Shown: piece after piece, positions 9,850-21,689 of the stretch
Numbering within the stretch: the stretch's first letter is position 1
How the letters are laid out: each line of letters begins with the position of its first letter
From: Paragonimus westermani
Taxonomy: Eukaryota > Platyhelminthes > Trematoda > Plagiorchiida > Troglotrematidae
Direction: 5' to 3'
Length of the DNA stretch: 64,000 bases
Assembly (NCBI GenBank): GCA_008508345.1
Contig: QNGE01002744.1
Coordinates: 34,416 to 98,415 of the forward strand
Program-made: the position numbers and the translations under genes
Notes under the pieces: generated by a model
The model's database searches: none
Seen by the model: the letters and a program-made list of their open reading frames with translations, nothing else
What the model was told of the DNA's origin: nothing

Positions 9850-12800
9850 GTTTGTGTCGTAAATATGTATGAAAAATGTAGAGAATTTCTTTGGAAACTT
9901 CACCCTTATCATGTTGACTTTTTGCATTGCGTTTGATGCTCCACTCGAATTTCGTGTGGTTAGCAGGTTATTCACTTTTCATCCGACGTGAGCTGAGTGC
10001 TTTCAGTTCATTTATCACTTATCATTTTCACGCTTAGCAGGTATCGAGCCGTCATGTGACAACCACAATGGTATTAGCCTTGTTTCAGTCGCATGCGGAA
10101 TTGCCAGTAGCGGGAACAGACAAGAAGAAAACAGGCAATTGTCCGGACTAATCCTGGGCGTATTGACTGTATATTTACTCTGCGGTAGAAACTGCATCAC
10201 CGGCAGTGTAGTCTTCAGACGTTCAGTATTTTTGACTCAAGGGTCACTTTTACGTTGGTCGTCCGATATGCCTTCTGGCGCTTTCTCCGTCACAGAAGTC
10301 TCAGCGAACGACGGCTGATTGAAACCACAACACATCCACTTCGAGTGCAGTTGGCAAGCGTCTGCAAGCCATCTCGAGCGCTCAGGTAGACTTCGCCTAG
10401 GTTGTCCGGTCTCAGCCATCGTTGTCAACTGTTGTGGAAGATATCCTGATAGGAGCACCCGGAGTTTTTGAGGATCTTGGCGGAACCTTCTACTAGGTAG
10501 TAAGCTGACTACTATTGATTGTACGATGATATTGCCATACTTGGTTTTGCGGAGAGCATGCAGACCGTGCGGCATGGATAAGTTGATGACTGGTTTGTGT
10601 GGTATGTTGTTTACACCTCCAAAGCGTAATGCCGCTACAAGTTTGGGTTGGCACTGATCCTGTCGTTTTTATTGTAGACAGGTGGTTGAGACCGTTCGAA
10701 CGCTTTCCCTGCCAGGATAGTATCCTCTCGTCAGTATGCAATAGTGCTGCCGAAATGTCCAGGTGGATATAAGCTCTAGTGTGCTCGCCAACCTTCGTCA
10801 ATTAACGTGGAGTAGTCGTCTGCTTGTTGATACAAGGTGAGGTTTCCCATGTGCTCTCAATTTCGCTCTTTTAGAAACAACTCACTCGATATTCGATGAC
10901 CGTTTTCTCATCCAGATCGCCTGTATCAAATGAACTGATTGTCTTAGCAATGCGACCGTTCATCAGCGCGTTTTAAGCACCTGTCAATGTAGTAGTGAAG
11001 ATGCACAGTCTTGGCTGGTTGTGTTCTGTGTGCGAACATGGCATCTGCTACACCGTGCGTTGCTCGTTACGACCGCTGACTGAAAAGGAAACAATTACGG
11101 CTGGGCGATGACGCAGCCATGGGTTGTGGTAGTCTTGATCTACCTGCGGTGTACGTCCGCCTACTTGGAGGGGTTCGTGACCATCTCCACCGCTCTTTGA
11201 AAACACTCCCTGGCGTGGTAGTATATCGCACTCATTGGCGAGCTTGTATCCACACGGCTTTTGACTCTTGTTCATTGACCTCCGCTGTTTTTGTTTAGTT
11301 TCTCCTCCTCACATTCGTACCTACTGATTACACTGACACTTCGTGGATGTGTGGCGGTTCATTGGCACAGAGATTAAGGAGTTTTGAAGTTCATGAGAAA
11401 TAGTTCGTCTTACAATCAAACTGACATTCGGGGAGAAAATATAATGTTTCACAACACGGAACACCGTAGCAGCGAGAACAACGTTGCCATTATGCAGTTC
11501 ACTGCATTTGGGTTGCTTGTTTTTCCTTTACAGTTGCAATTAAACAGTTCATTCCCAAGGCGGACGTGCGCTTTTTTTGTAACCTCAGAGAATCAAAGCA
11601 TCCAAACCCCCGTGTTCTCGGTGTCATCTTTAACCATCCAGTTAGCACTTATTTTCAACTATTGTTTAGTTTGTCCCTAATCCAAATAATCAGTAAGCAT
11701 CTTGTGATTGTCCAATGTAACAGTTCCTTTCTTCATTGCCTTTATTTCGGATGTAGGGCTAATTTTCTACCGGATTTCTCTCCATAATCTGGGTTGCTGA
11801 TGAGATATCAGCGAGGATAGCAAAGGCACGAGTTGCCTTTTCCAAACTGCGTCATCTGTGGCGTCGAAAAGACGTTCGGTTGTCGCTGAAAGGAAGGGTA
11901 TATAATGCCTGTGTGCGTTCCATTTTGCCGTATGGTTCTGAAACGTGGCCTGTTCACAAGGAAGATATCAACAGGCTTGCTGTGTTCGATCATCGTTGTC
12001 TCCGCCACTTGGCCCACATTAAGTGGGCTGATCGTGTGAGCAATGTGGCAGTTCGCCGGCGCGTATTCCGGAACGTTCGGGATGCGCGATCAATTGGTCA
12101 AGTAGTTACGTTGCACAGCTTGCGATGGTTGGGTCACGTTCTCCGTATGCCAGCTGAGNACGTCACTGTTGAGGTGAGTGGCAGCCCGAGCCACAGTACC
12201 TTTGGTCAGGCTCATGGCTGTTTTGATGTCTCGGGCAGTATTCGTTAACCCATGACAGGTCTGATGACAGAGGCAAATGTCTGAACCTTAGAGGTTGCGT
12301 ATGCAAGACGACAGTAAGAGCTATATTACTTTACGGCTGCGAAACTTGGACGCTGAGGGCAGACGACATGAACTGTCTTCGGGTATTGGACCGTCGATTT
12401 CTGCGTTCGACCGCTCACACCGGATAGCACCAACAGGTAAGCAACGAAGAGGCTTGAAGGTGGGTATTTGGCAGTGACTACCAAGCGAGTTCTTTCGTCT
12501 AATCCATACGTTTACACAGACTTAGATTGCTAGGCCATGCACTAAGGGTACTAGCTAGTCATCCGTAAGACAGAGCACTTTTTCGGGTGCTGCGGCTGAC
12601 GGGCGTAAGGTACGAGGTGGACAGATTGTGACCTGGTGTAAAGAAGTGAAGTCACTCACCAAAGGGTTGGTCACTGTAAGTCGGGTTCCTCTCCCGGGAT
12701 GAAGCCCTCATGACTCAGAGCCTGAGACGGCGACTAATCGGGCTCACTGGCTTCAGTGCGGTTATTGTTCGGCCGAATTGTCTGTGAATTAAGTACTGAC

Positions 12801-15800
12801 GCGGGACAATGAAAGCCTTACTTTCACTTGCTGTTCGGTTGTTTGTTTGGAAAATGTAAGCACCTTCGTGTTAACTGTTTGAATATAGCCCCAAATATTT
12901 CTGGCAGTTAGGTCCCCTCTTGTTTTTTTTCTGGTCGGGGATTGGATTTTTCTTCACCGCATGGCAGTTGGGCATTAGTGAGAGTTACCGATGCATTGTT
13001 GTCTGTCTGGTTACGGCGATTAGTGTTTGGCACAAACAAGCCTTACGCATGTCATCTTACCACATGTTACTTCCTGTTCCGTTTGTGGCCGGTGGCCATT
13101 GCATGATCGCTTGCAAAAGCATGAAGGTTTTCTTTGGGAGTGTTTGCCACTTTCTGGTTGGGGTGCGAAGGACAGCGGTAATCTTTGACTGGCAATACCG
13201 TCAGATATAGATGGAAAATCGTTTTTGCCGGCTCTCGCATTGTGATCTGTGATTATTAAGCTAGATTTTCCTGTCCACTAATTTTGACGATTGTGGCACT
13301 GACTGAGCCGAATGTATGATTGTACACATAACGGCCGGGAGCAAATCTACGTCGCATATGTTGATTACCTAGTGGCTCTCGAACTTTCAATTACTGTGAA
13401 CACTTCTCTTATGCCTCTGTCTTCTTCTGAGAAACCGAGTTATGTGTACTCAGCTATTTTGGGGTCCCCGGCGAATGACGTTCGTCTGTGTTTAGAATAG
13501 ACTCAGCGAACTGCAAGGCAGAACAGTGCATTTGTTACAAGTGAGCGAAATCGCTTACAGTAGAGAGGAGTTTTGCTTCCTCTGCACACTTGAGGGAAGC
13601 ATTGCAGACAGTGTAATAATTGTTCGCCCAATGCTGTATCCTGAAAGGGAAATGCTTATATTTCGCCCTACTTTCTGGGTGTTGGTCCTTGGTTCTAAAA
13701 CATTAACTTCTCAACTTCCTCCACCTTATTGTTCTTCCAAATAAAAGTGAAAATCCCATTTAATGGATTATGCGGATTTTTTCCATGAGGTTAGTCGGTC
13801 AGCTCTAGGCCTCCTTACTTCATTCTGTTTCTTTTCTGTTTGGTGGACATGAAACCACCGGCTGCTGTTCGTTGCGTCATAAAAATACACCTACTACCTC
13901 CATTTGCAGCATCATTAGTCTCCTGCAGTGTCAGTCCTACCTGCTTACTACTTATACACTCGAACGACTTATTTCCGAGTTGAATTGTACTTCATCCTTG
14001 ACTCCCCGGTTCGGGAGCGTGATGAAGATCTGAGCATACAGGTAGTGTTTCATCATCGTTGTCCGATTTGGTTACCGCATGTCAAGTGAGATGTCCGCTC
14101 GCTGGCCAATGTGTACTCGAAAAGACCTCGGACGTACGATCAATTGGTCAGGTGTTAAAAATACAGCTTGCGACCTTTGGACTACTCTCCATATGCCTGA
14201 ATTTACCATCCGGGCCTTTGTTGGCCAAGATCATTGGCGGCTGGATACAACGATGCTGTTACAGAATATAGAGATTTATAGTTCCGTTGACAGGTGTCGC
14301 CTTTCAGTTTGGATAGCGTATGACCACCCTAGTCACTGACTGAGAACTCTGTCGGCAGCTTGCCACAAACAGTGGCGCGTCCGTAACAGAAAAAGCGGTT
14401 CTATTCATTTCCATATTGTCCAGTTTCCTTTCCTCTGGAATATTTTCAACTATTGTGGTGAGTAGCTATTCGTTTGGACGGGCTTGCGACCGTTTGTGGG
14501 TAACACCCTACACTGAGTGAAGTGAAACTTAAGGGTTTGCACTACGGCAGATATTACAGAGACGGCGCTAACGACATATAAACGTTGACGGAAATGCAGA
14601 CTTCTGTCCCATTAGCAACATTGCCGGTATGCGAAGCATCGTTGCATTTAGAATCGTCCACGTGAATGCACATTTCCTCTGTTTCCAATATTTTGCATCA
14701 TATTGCACAAGAAGCGCGTAATCAGGACGGACCGTGGCGGATCCTATGTACATCCCATTCGATCAGGTAACAGAGTCATCCTATTGTGCACCATGGCGAT
14801 TAAGTAGTCAATATTATAATACCCAACAGTCTTCAGCAGCAGCAATAAAATTTCCGCTAGTGCTAATACTTTACGGACGTACAACCATGAGGAAAGCACA
14901 TGCTACCTTCAAAATGTAGAAAAATGACGCGGAGTCAGTTCTTGGAACCGTTTTTGTGTTACCTCATATATTCAGCACCAGTTTTTTTCAATTCGCCGAG
15001 TCAACCCTGAGAGTATGGCGCTTCAGGAAGAACGTCACAGCTCCATACTTCGCCTCTTTAATTGTCCTCTACTTTGAGAGCCTCTTTTTCGTTACTTGCT
15101 TCAATGAAAGGATGGTGTTGTGGTCTTCAAAGCAACAGACTTACCGATTCCGCTGAAGAAATTACGTACGCTACACTGTTCGTTTGTTTCTGTTGCACAT
15201 TTGGCCGTGGGCGATGTCAACCTCTTGACAGCGACGATAAAGGAATACCCAGACTTCTTCATTGAAACACCGTCATTATCCCCATAAACCGCAACATATC
15301 AGCGATTCGCGCTTGCGCTCAACCGCTTACAATCAGGACATGAAACGCAAACCTTTACTCAACTGTCTAATCCTGTGCAGAATTGACTGAATTGATTAAC
15401 TCCCTTGGCGCGCCCCACCGAATACCTGTATCTTAGCCTGCTCGTTGCTTACCCGTAAGACTTAGTGAGATGTTTTTGCTTCCGAGATGCCCTAGATTGG
15501 CAACTGCCGCATTGACTTTGGAGATACGAGCTTCGATTTCATTCCCTATATCTTCGCCGCTGCTGTAGCAACACAAGTCGGCCGACAAACTCAATAGCTT
15601 CATCATCTAATGTTAACTCGCAGCTATTTTGTATAGACGTTTCACATTTGGGGGCTACAAAACGCATTCCGAATTATCTAGAGTCTGACATTGTTTATTC
15701 TACCGGCAAATTGTCAAACAGCAGCGTAACCTCGGCATAATGAAGATCAGTCAGTCACCTAGCAGGTAGTAAGTCCGTTCCAACATTTATGAGTTTCATG

Positions 15801-18800
15801 ATGAGGCCGGCGTTGTCCTGTCTACGACTGTTAAAGACGCCCCACTCGGATAAGCAGCACACGAGTTGGTAAGCTACCAAGTACAGTGTTTTTTGTTGAA
15901 TCGAAATTGTACGGGCATATAAGAGCGAATAGCTAAGGGCAAACGATCAGTAACCAACTGACGAATCGGAAGTACCTGTGCACGTGATTGATTCACTGCT
16001 TGGCTTATCTGGCTCAAGTTGGGACTCGTGATTGTGCAGGCGTGTAAGCACAAGACTGTGTCCGATTCCGATCCAACAATGACAATTAAACCAAAGGGGT
16101 AAAGCGAGCGACGTTGACATAGGTGGCTGTTGGGACTGAATCTATCACTGTTAAATCTAGTCTGAGCTGAAGCGTAAGAATAAAGTGCCGACTGTATGTT
16201 TACATGTCTGGTCAATATACCTTTGCATCCAAGCGCCTCTGGAAATGTGGGTAGATCTACTGAATCGAATGCGTGTTTGTATTAAAAAAATATGGCAGCT
16301 GTTGGCCGGCCGACGCTGCTGCTGAATTTGGTGAAGAGTGGAAGTTCGATCAACACATCCTGACCCTGGACTAAACTCTGCACGTTCTTCCCCATTTGCC
16401 TCCTGAGCCACAATGAGTCGACGAATTATAACGAATGGTAGAACCCTAGTAATGACAGGTCAGGCTAATTCCCCGGAATATTCTATCTCGCCCACACAAA
16501 TTGAAACGAATTAGCCATAACTTCTACTAATGCTTCCCACTCTTAAAATGTGCCGGCACGAGATCGTCTGAGCGACAGCCGTAACACGTTTGAGGGCCAA
16601 AATGCAATCGCGAACCTCAGTTTTATTGGGCGGTTCTAAATATGTTGACCTTGCAGAGTTTTCAGGGGTAATCTAATAGAACCAGGAAGCCAACTAAGTC
16701 GACCCTTGAAGTGTTCTTCCCAGCAGCGTAACCTCTTGCACTTATTATGAATGGATATCATTGCCTTGCTTATAACTTCACTGACCTACGGACGCCCTGG
16801 ATCAGTAGTACGGATAGGCTGGAGAAGTCTGCTGGTATCGTGTGAATAATAAGCGGTTTCTATTTCCTCAACTTCCTTCATTAGCTAATTCCCACGGTCG
16901 ACAATCATTTCACGCTTCAGCTTCCTACTGATATCCCTCTTAAACGTGTTATGTGAGCTGCCAGGAAAAGTGTTTCGTCTGACATCCAACAGCTCTAGGG
17001 ATTTGACAGAAATCCAGTGTCTGCTCAACCCGCTGACCACCATTATGCATGCTATAGGACCTCCTTCATGGAATGCCCGTGTGACTTAGGTCAAACAGCT
17101 ATTAGGGTATTAGGGGGTTGTTACTGTCAAGCTTACATTCTCGACCAGCTTGATACTTTACCGACGACGTAGCTAGTTTCTCAGCAGCCAGTCGTTGCGA
17201 TCTGCGGGGTCGTTGACGAGCGAAAATCAGAGCAAAACGAAAAAGCGTCAACGCGCAGTTTCAATCCAAGTATGTACTCCACTAAAAACGATAGTTCTGA
17301 ATGAAGCCACGCTACCTATAAGTAACAGCTATACGAGGTCTGATTTAGAGGAGGCGGACTCCAAACCTAACAATGATGCACCTATCTAGAACTAATGCCA
17401 GCTGGAAGTAACCTGTGCTTGACGTACACTTGCAACAGCCGTCCATCGTTAGGCGAACAATATGATGTTATCCCAGACATGCTACCTAAACGAGACTCGG
17501 CCCCATTGGAATGCCCGGCCTAGATATTCATATCTCCGATCAGAATGATTCTCAGAACCATGTGTCGACCCAATGAGAACGGTCGGATCCGAGTAAGAGA
17601 CATCCTTGACACCGATGTCACTACCCTCAGCTGGAATATAAACAGACACAAGGAAAAGATTTTCGAAGTTTGCGCTTAGAGCTAGTGTGATTAGAATCTA
17701 TCAAACAGATGGCACAGTCTGCTGTTAACAGGCCAAATTGCCTACGCAACTGCACCCGCTGTGCTGAGAATTATATCTGTTCCAATCTGACCGGTAGTGG
17801 CGATCGTGCAGTTACCCGAAGTGTGTGATCAGTGTCGGGTAGATAGTGTGTGTTGTCTGTTCGATATGTCGGCTGCTGTCTTGGATTCTGTTTTATGGTG
17901 CAGCAGACGTCGACGTTAGAAAACTAACCTCCGCGATCAGTGGGCCTGTCTGCTTCGGAGTGCGATCATTAATGTGCCCTAATTTGTTCGTTTTTAGGTC
18001 TTAACAATGTACCAGAAAAATCGGAGGTTAGGTGGTTAAAAGTCATTTGCTAGGGTAGTGCTACTGCGGTTAGTTATATCTGTCGTGAGGCGTAATAACT
18101 ATTAATTGGAGTCAGGATGAACCTAAAGTAGACGGGACTGTGGGGAAGCGGCCGGCAGTTACGTGTTTTCTTCTGTCCACCCTACAATACACAGCAGACA
18201 GGCCCACCCCCTTTATACTGGGGGACGGCCGGCGCAGTATGAAAATGGTAGTGTGAATTCTTATGGGTGAGCGATACCGATGTTGTGCCTAAGTGGCCGA
18301 AATGCGCAATGTTACCTGAAGGGCCGGAGTGCTGGAGCAATTTTTGTATGTTGCATCTGCTAAATCGGTCGGGTGTTTCCCGAATTCGTTTGGCCACAAT
18401 CCGCATAGAAGATAAACTCGAGATATGTAACACGGTAGGTATAATACGCCCTCGTCCGACCGTAATCGGAAGTCGTACTCTTAGATCATCCTTTAGGTGG
18501 CCTGGACCCTTGGCTATATCTTGATAGAGAAAATTCCAACAACGATGGCGTCATCCAAGTACGCGGCGGAGTCCGAACTGCTCGATAGCGGGGTATCTGT
18601 GGCCTTCTGAAGATTGACAGGAGCCTGGTTTGATGGGAAGACCGCTGTGCGTGTTGACCCTGACCATTTCACGAGACTCCGGAGCGGTCTGTTCGGAAAT
18701 GAGCATCGTCATCATCACTTTCAACCGTGAGCCATATCCTGGCTGCCGTTGGTCTCGACGATTGTAAAAAAAAACGGCGGAGTAAAGAGCAAGTCTGAAT

Positions 18801-20977
18801 TGACGGGTAAGAGCATGTGAGAAAAATCATGTAGACGAGGTCACCTAAAAACGGAGAAGTAGGATCAACGGCCTCGCTTATACAGGCGCGTTATTCACTG
18901 CACAATACTGCCACGTCCAAACTATATAGTTTCAGAGGTCAAGATGTTGCTTCAGTAACGTTTGTCTTAGACTGTACCTTGCAGTTCTGAAGGACGTTGA
19001 ACGACTGATGCACTTACTGCGATGTGGGCATACAAAAGGAAATTGGGGCTGTTGTTTCTAAGCCGGTCCCTTTTTGATGTCAAAAATTGTCTCGTCTAAA
19101 CTCAGGGACCCAGTTTATGAGACGACAGTTCGATTAGTTTCAGTTTGCAGCCGCGAAATGTGGTCACTAATAGTTGTGCGAATGAAACGTGTTGAAATTT
19201 CGGACCACTGATATTTGTGTACAACCGCACTCACTGGCTAGCATCAGCTGGTTACCGCCTCTGATTTTTTTTACGGCGGGTGTGTAACGGTGAGAATCTC
19301 TCAAGTTCACTCACTCTGTGAATGCATTGGATTTGCTGGTTGGACCATGTATTATAAACGCTAATCCCTAGCCAATTAACTTACAATATGACCTGGTCAG
19401 TTGCCGACTTGACGGATATGAAAGCAACTCACAATCAGTCAGGAATTGTTCATATTCGTCTCTTGAGTTAAGGTTGATATGGCTTCTGGCTGGCAGCCAT
19501 TTTGGTTTAGTGGTGTGAGTACTGTTACTTGATCGAGTTGTCTGCAAGGTAGGCTACTAAAATGAACAATGAAGACGTGATGGAAACAGGTACCTCGTGG
19601 GCTACTATCAGAACGAACGTTAACCCGAGCTTAAGCACTGCTCGGAGCTAAAAATGATCTTGATGAAATGAAAGCCGGCTTGATCTTACTTTTAGCTCGG
19701 TTAACTTCTTGTAAACCGTAGTGCCCTCATTTTCTTCGCGTGTAGACCATGCTTTCAGTTAGTGAATTCTCTCTCTTTCACCGGCAAACTGATTATTCTC
19801 AAGTTGATTTTCGGTGCTTTCCAGCTGACGTTCACTCTACAACTCACATACCAATGCAACCCATATGATTCAGGTAAAATAGAGAGGTACATATAAACTG
19901 TTTTCCTGGTACTGTTTTTCTTGTTATTCTGCATCATACGAAATGCTGTTAGATTTTAGAATGTGTTGAAATGGCCTAGCATTACACTGTTCAGTTGGGC
20001 CCAAATTTTCGAAGTGTATACAACAAAAAGTGAATACTCAGTGTCTTGTCCCTGCATATTAGCTGTCCTTGGAAAGGGTGTACGAAGGGACGGTTCAAAT
20101 TTGCGAAGCATAGACTGATTTCTGATTTATCCCCTCATCGGGAATAAAGTAACTGGTTAGGTCAATATTGAAATAACAAATTAGTAAACTGATTGTCGAA
20201 GTATATCTCTTATTCAGCATGCTGCAGGCGTTTCTCTGATATTGGATAGCTCACGTAATCAAAGTGCATATTGTTCCACAGGGTAGTCGCTCATTTTGTC
20301 TGCCTGAGCTGAGGTATTTATCGCGCCTTTATGTCAAGGCTATCGTGGTCTTAGCGATAGTTCTTAAATTTGCTTTCCTTTACGGATGTCGCTTTGTGGT
20401 CATTACATTGAGATGGTAACAATCGTACTTCTTGCGCGAATGCCAAAGGTAATAGTTGAACGGTTTCTTTGGTGCGTTGGTGATTGCTGTTTACTTTTGG
20501 AAAACGGGGGTTGCGGCCGTTCCTGTCACAATAACTTAACCGGCGTTGAAATCAGTGGAAATAATTAGGTGTTTTCGAGATTATTTTATCCTTCTATCTA
20601 TTCAGATGGCCGGCTTTGGATAAAACTATCTCGGATAAATATCCCACCTTTCAGAATCCTGCTTTTAATTTATTCGGCATTCGCGTAATTCTAAGCATTT
20701 TCATCATGTCGATAATTGTTCTCTCACTCAGGTTCTCATTAATTGCCGTAACAATAAAAAACTTTTGGCCCGCGTGAAATCTTTCGATCGCCATTGCAAT
20801 ATGGTTCTGGAAAATGTGAAGGAAATGTGGACCGAGGTTCCGCGGCCGGGCAAAGGAAAGAAGAAATCCAAACCTGTCAATAAGGACCGGTATATAAGCA
20901 AACTATTTCTACGTGGCGACTCCGTCATTCTTGTTTTACGCAATCCCTTGGCTACCGCCGGTATGGGTCGCGGTTAA
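9724..20977 (+). CDS. SNRPD2: Small nuclear ribonucleoprotein Sm D2 (two coding exons)
   Basis: Joining 9724-9849 to 20732-20977 gives a complete 123-residue Sm D2, close to the roughly 118 residues of animal orthologues. Sm D2 is one of seven Sm proteins that ring the Sm site of U1, U2, U4 and U5 snRNAs and form the core of spliceosomal snRNPs. The Sm1 half spans roughly residues 27-80 ([15 protein letters not shown], then [12 protein letters not shown] at 60-71). The lysine-rich loop [13 protein letters not shown] lies at 83-95, and the Sm2 motif [15 protein letters not shown] at 100-114. A short Gly/Arg tail (GMGRG) ends the protein. The ATG at 9724 is fixed by an in-frame TGA directly before it. 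Splice sites are CAG|GT at 9849/9850 and a pyrimidine-rich CTCACTCAG ending at 20731, both phase 0. No frameshift interrupts it. Confidence 0.95.
10237..10801 (-). other. Overlapping minus-strand open frames, product unknown
   Basis: Two overlapping minus-strand frames (10493-10801, 102 codons; 10237-10575, 112 codons) lie in different phases inside the SNRPD2 intron. Translations are Gln-, Ser- and Arg-rich, with no motif I can name. They may be decayed retroelement ORF1/gag or chance. Confidence 0.25.
11040..11280 (+). repeat. Dispersed repeat, 3' part (second copy at about 21.9-22.2 kb)
   Basis: This stretch aligns in order with 21930-22195. Shared blocks include GGGTTGTGG, GACC-TC-CACCGCT, TTGAAAACACTC, a GTAGTAT-TCGC stretch and a final TGACTC. 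The copies are considerably diverged. It is probably a non-coding interspersed repeat of this genome. Confidence 0.5.
11790..12175 (+). pseudogene. LINE 3' end, C-terminal domain (fragment 1)
   Basis: The plus-strand translation reads [32 protein letters not shown] and [20 protein letters not shown], then RRRVF and [13 protein letters not shown]. This is the conserved post-RT C-terminal domain of CR1/RTE-type LINEs in trematodes and cestodes. A single ambiguous base (N) sits at 12159 within it. Coding is nearly uninterrupted over 120 codons, so it is younger than its neighbours, but RT and endonuclease are missing (5' truncation). It is cut off just after LRMPAE, where a second copy of the same domain soon begins. 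Confidence 0.75.
12290..12790 (+). pseudogene. LINE 3' end, C-terminal domain (fragment 2)
   Basis: A second, more decayed copy of the same LINE domain follows fragment 1 in the same orientation. Shifted frames give [34 protein letters not shown] and [34 protein letters not shown] (12598-12660) comes next, and the terminal [14 protein letters not shown] is near 12734-12775. It retains the extreme C-terminus that fragment 1 lacks, and ends near a stop around 12790. Confidence 0.68.
12800..14005. other. Intronic stretch, nothing recognised
   Basis: This 1.2 kb lies between LINE relics inside the SNRPD2 intron. Open frames of up to 96 codons (12920-13210, plus) show no family features. Confidence 0.4.
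14010..14400 (+). pseudogene. LINE 3' end scrap
   Basis: Decayed coding in three frames still reads [19 protein letters not shown] (about 14008-14065), then TINWSGV around 14130 and a terminal segment near 14300-14390 whose [17 protein letters not shown] matches the W-L-TL-DMA-N-WR ending of the LINE C-terminal domain. It is much older than the 11.8-kb copy. Confidence 0.5.
14401..15289. other. Intronic stretch, nothing recognised
   Basis: This stretch of about 0.9 kb has only short unrelated open frames on both strands. No repeat shared with the rest of the window was noticed. Confidence 0.4.
15290..18050 (-). pseudogene. APE-type LINE relic, endonuclease to C-terminus
   Basis: Read on the minus strand the domains appear in correct order. 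The endonuclease lies at about 17830-17350 ([42 protein letters not shown]). The linker follows at about 17000-16680 ([11 protein letters not shown]). RT finger/palm is at about 16400-16150: [18 protein letters not shown] matches the GCIDQIFTLRQIL-type box, followed by [12 protein letters not shown] where AFDSVDR is expected. The C-terminal region spans about 15760-15400 ([38 protein letters not shown]). Nearly every domain is frameshifted, so the copy is long dead. It lies antisense inside the SNRPD2 intron. Confidence 0.65.
18051..20731. other. Intron 3' portion, nothing recognised
   Basis: This stretch of about 2.7 kb before SNRPD2 exon 2 has no recognisable coding. Overlapping open frames at 18182-18524 on both strands carry no motif. 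A poly(A) run interrupts 18766-18774. Confidence 0.45.
20732..20977 (+). CDS. SNRPD2: SNRPD2 coding exon 2
   Basis: Exon 2 encodes residues 43-123, beginning [18 protein letters not shown] and ending GMGRG followed by TAA (20975-20977). The acceptor TTGTTCTCTCACTCAG has a good pyrimidine tract. Conservation is very high, including every residue around the Sm RNA-binding loop FDRHCNM. No AATAAA poly(A) signal is visible in the 300 bp after the stop. Confidence 0.95.
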   Translation, partial: VLINCRNNKKLLARVKSFDRHCNMVLENVKEMWTEVPRPGKGKKKSKPVNKDRYISKLFLRGDSVILVLRNPLATAGMGRG

Positions 20978-21390
20978 TGGGTGATCTTGAGTACCGACCT
21001 TTTTCTGTGTTGCTTTGTATGCATTTCCATTCCTGATGGTCATTACACATTTTAATCATGTTTTGTTTTTAACGTATTCCCGTTGTTTGCATCAGAGTTT
21101 CTTCATCCTCTGCGCATGAAAGTTCACTCGTTTGGTTTTTTAGTTGGGGTGTTCAGGCATCTTAACTGGGATATGTGCTTAGCGCGCAACAATATTGTCA
21201 GATATTCCCTTCATTTAAAAGGGTAGTTTATTGAAAACCTCATGAGGGGAACTGCAATATCCAAGGGGGGGCATTGTTGAGGAGTGATATTAAGGAAGCG
21301 AATGCCATATGATGGGCCTTGATCGAACGTTAACTAGATGTTACGCCATAACGTGGAGGTCAAAGATTTCTGTGATCCGAGTGGTGCGAT
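20978..21390. other. SNRPD2 3' flank
   Basis: AT-rich sequence after the SNRPD2 stop, presumably 3' untranslated region and flank. There is no AATAAA or ATTAAA in the first 300 bp and no other gene is seen. Confidence 0.45.
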
Positions 21391-21394
21391 TGAT

Positions 21395-21490
21395 TCGCCG
21401 TGGACTGCGTAAGCAACGGTACAGTCCGTCGGCGCGTATTTGAGAAATATGCAAGTCCGCGAACGATGAACGAGGCAGTGAAACAATCCA
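21395..21490 (+). pseudogene. Short LINE C-terminal scrap
   Basis: One plus-strand frame reads VSNGTVRRRVFEKYASPRT and then NEAVKQ, matching the VSNxxVRRRVFG...DEVV part of the LINE C-terminal domain seen at 11.8-12.2 kb. Flanking sequence is too decayed to extend it with confidence. Confidence 0.4.
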
Positions 21491-21689
21491 ACATTCCGAA
21501 ATTTGGCTGTTCATTTACACATTGCACAATCCGCTCATAGAGTCTGGGTCTTCAACTTTACTGAGAAGTTCCTGATCACGGGGTTATCAGTTGGAGTGAA
21601 CAGATCGGACAAGCCCAACAGTATTCACGAGGTTTGATTGATAGTGTTTGGATACGACTGGTTGGTCATGCTTATTGCGAATTTACTGA

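Larger units (their letters stand above)
9850..20731 (+). other. Giant SNRPD2 intron filled with retroelement relics
   Basis: This intron of 10,882 bp lies between two short exons. It contains a dispersed repeat fragment (11040-11280), two head-to-tail LINE 3' ends (11790-12790), another LINE 3' scrap (14010-14400) and a long minus-strand LINE relic (15290-18050). The remaining parts hold nothing I recognise. Confidence 0.85.

Noticed and set aside
9596..9862. Plus-strand frame of 88 codons overlapping SNRPD2 exon 1 in another phase
   Set aside because: It is a shadow of the Sm D2 exon and has no features of its own.
20765..20977. A stand-alone 70-codon Sm-like protein starting at 20765
   Set aside because: The reading begins at a non-ATG codon inside exon 2. 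The true coding starts upstream at the splice acceptor (20732) and joins exon 1.
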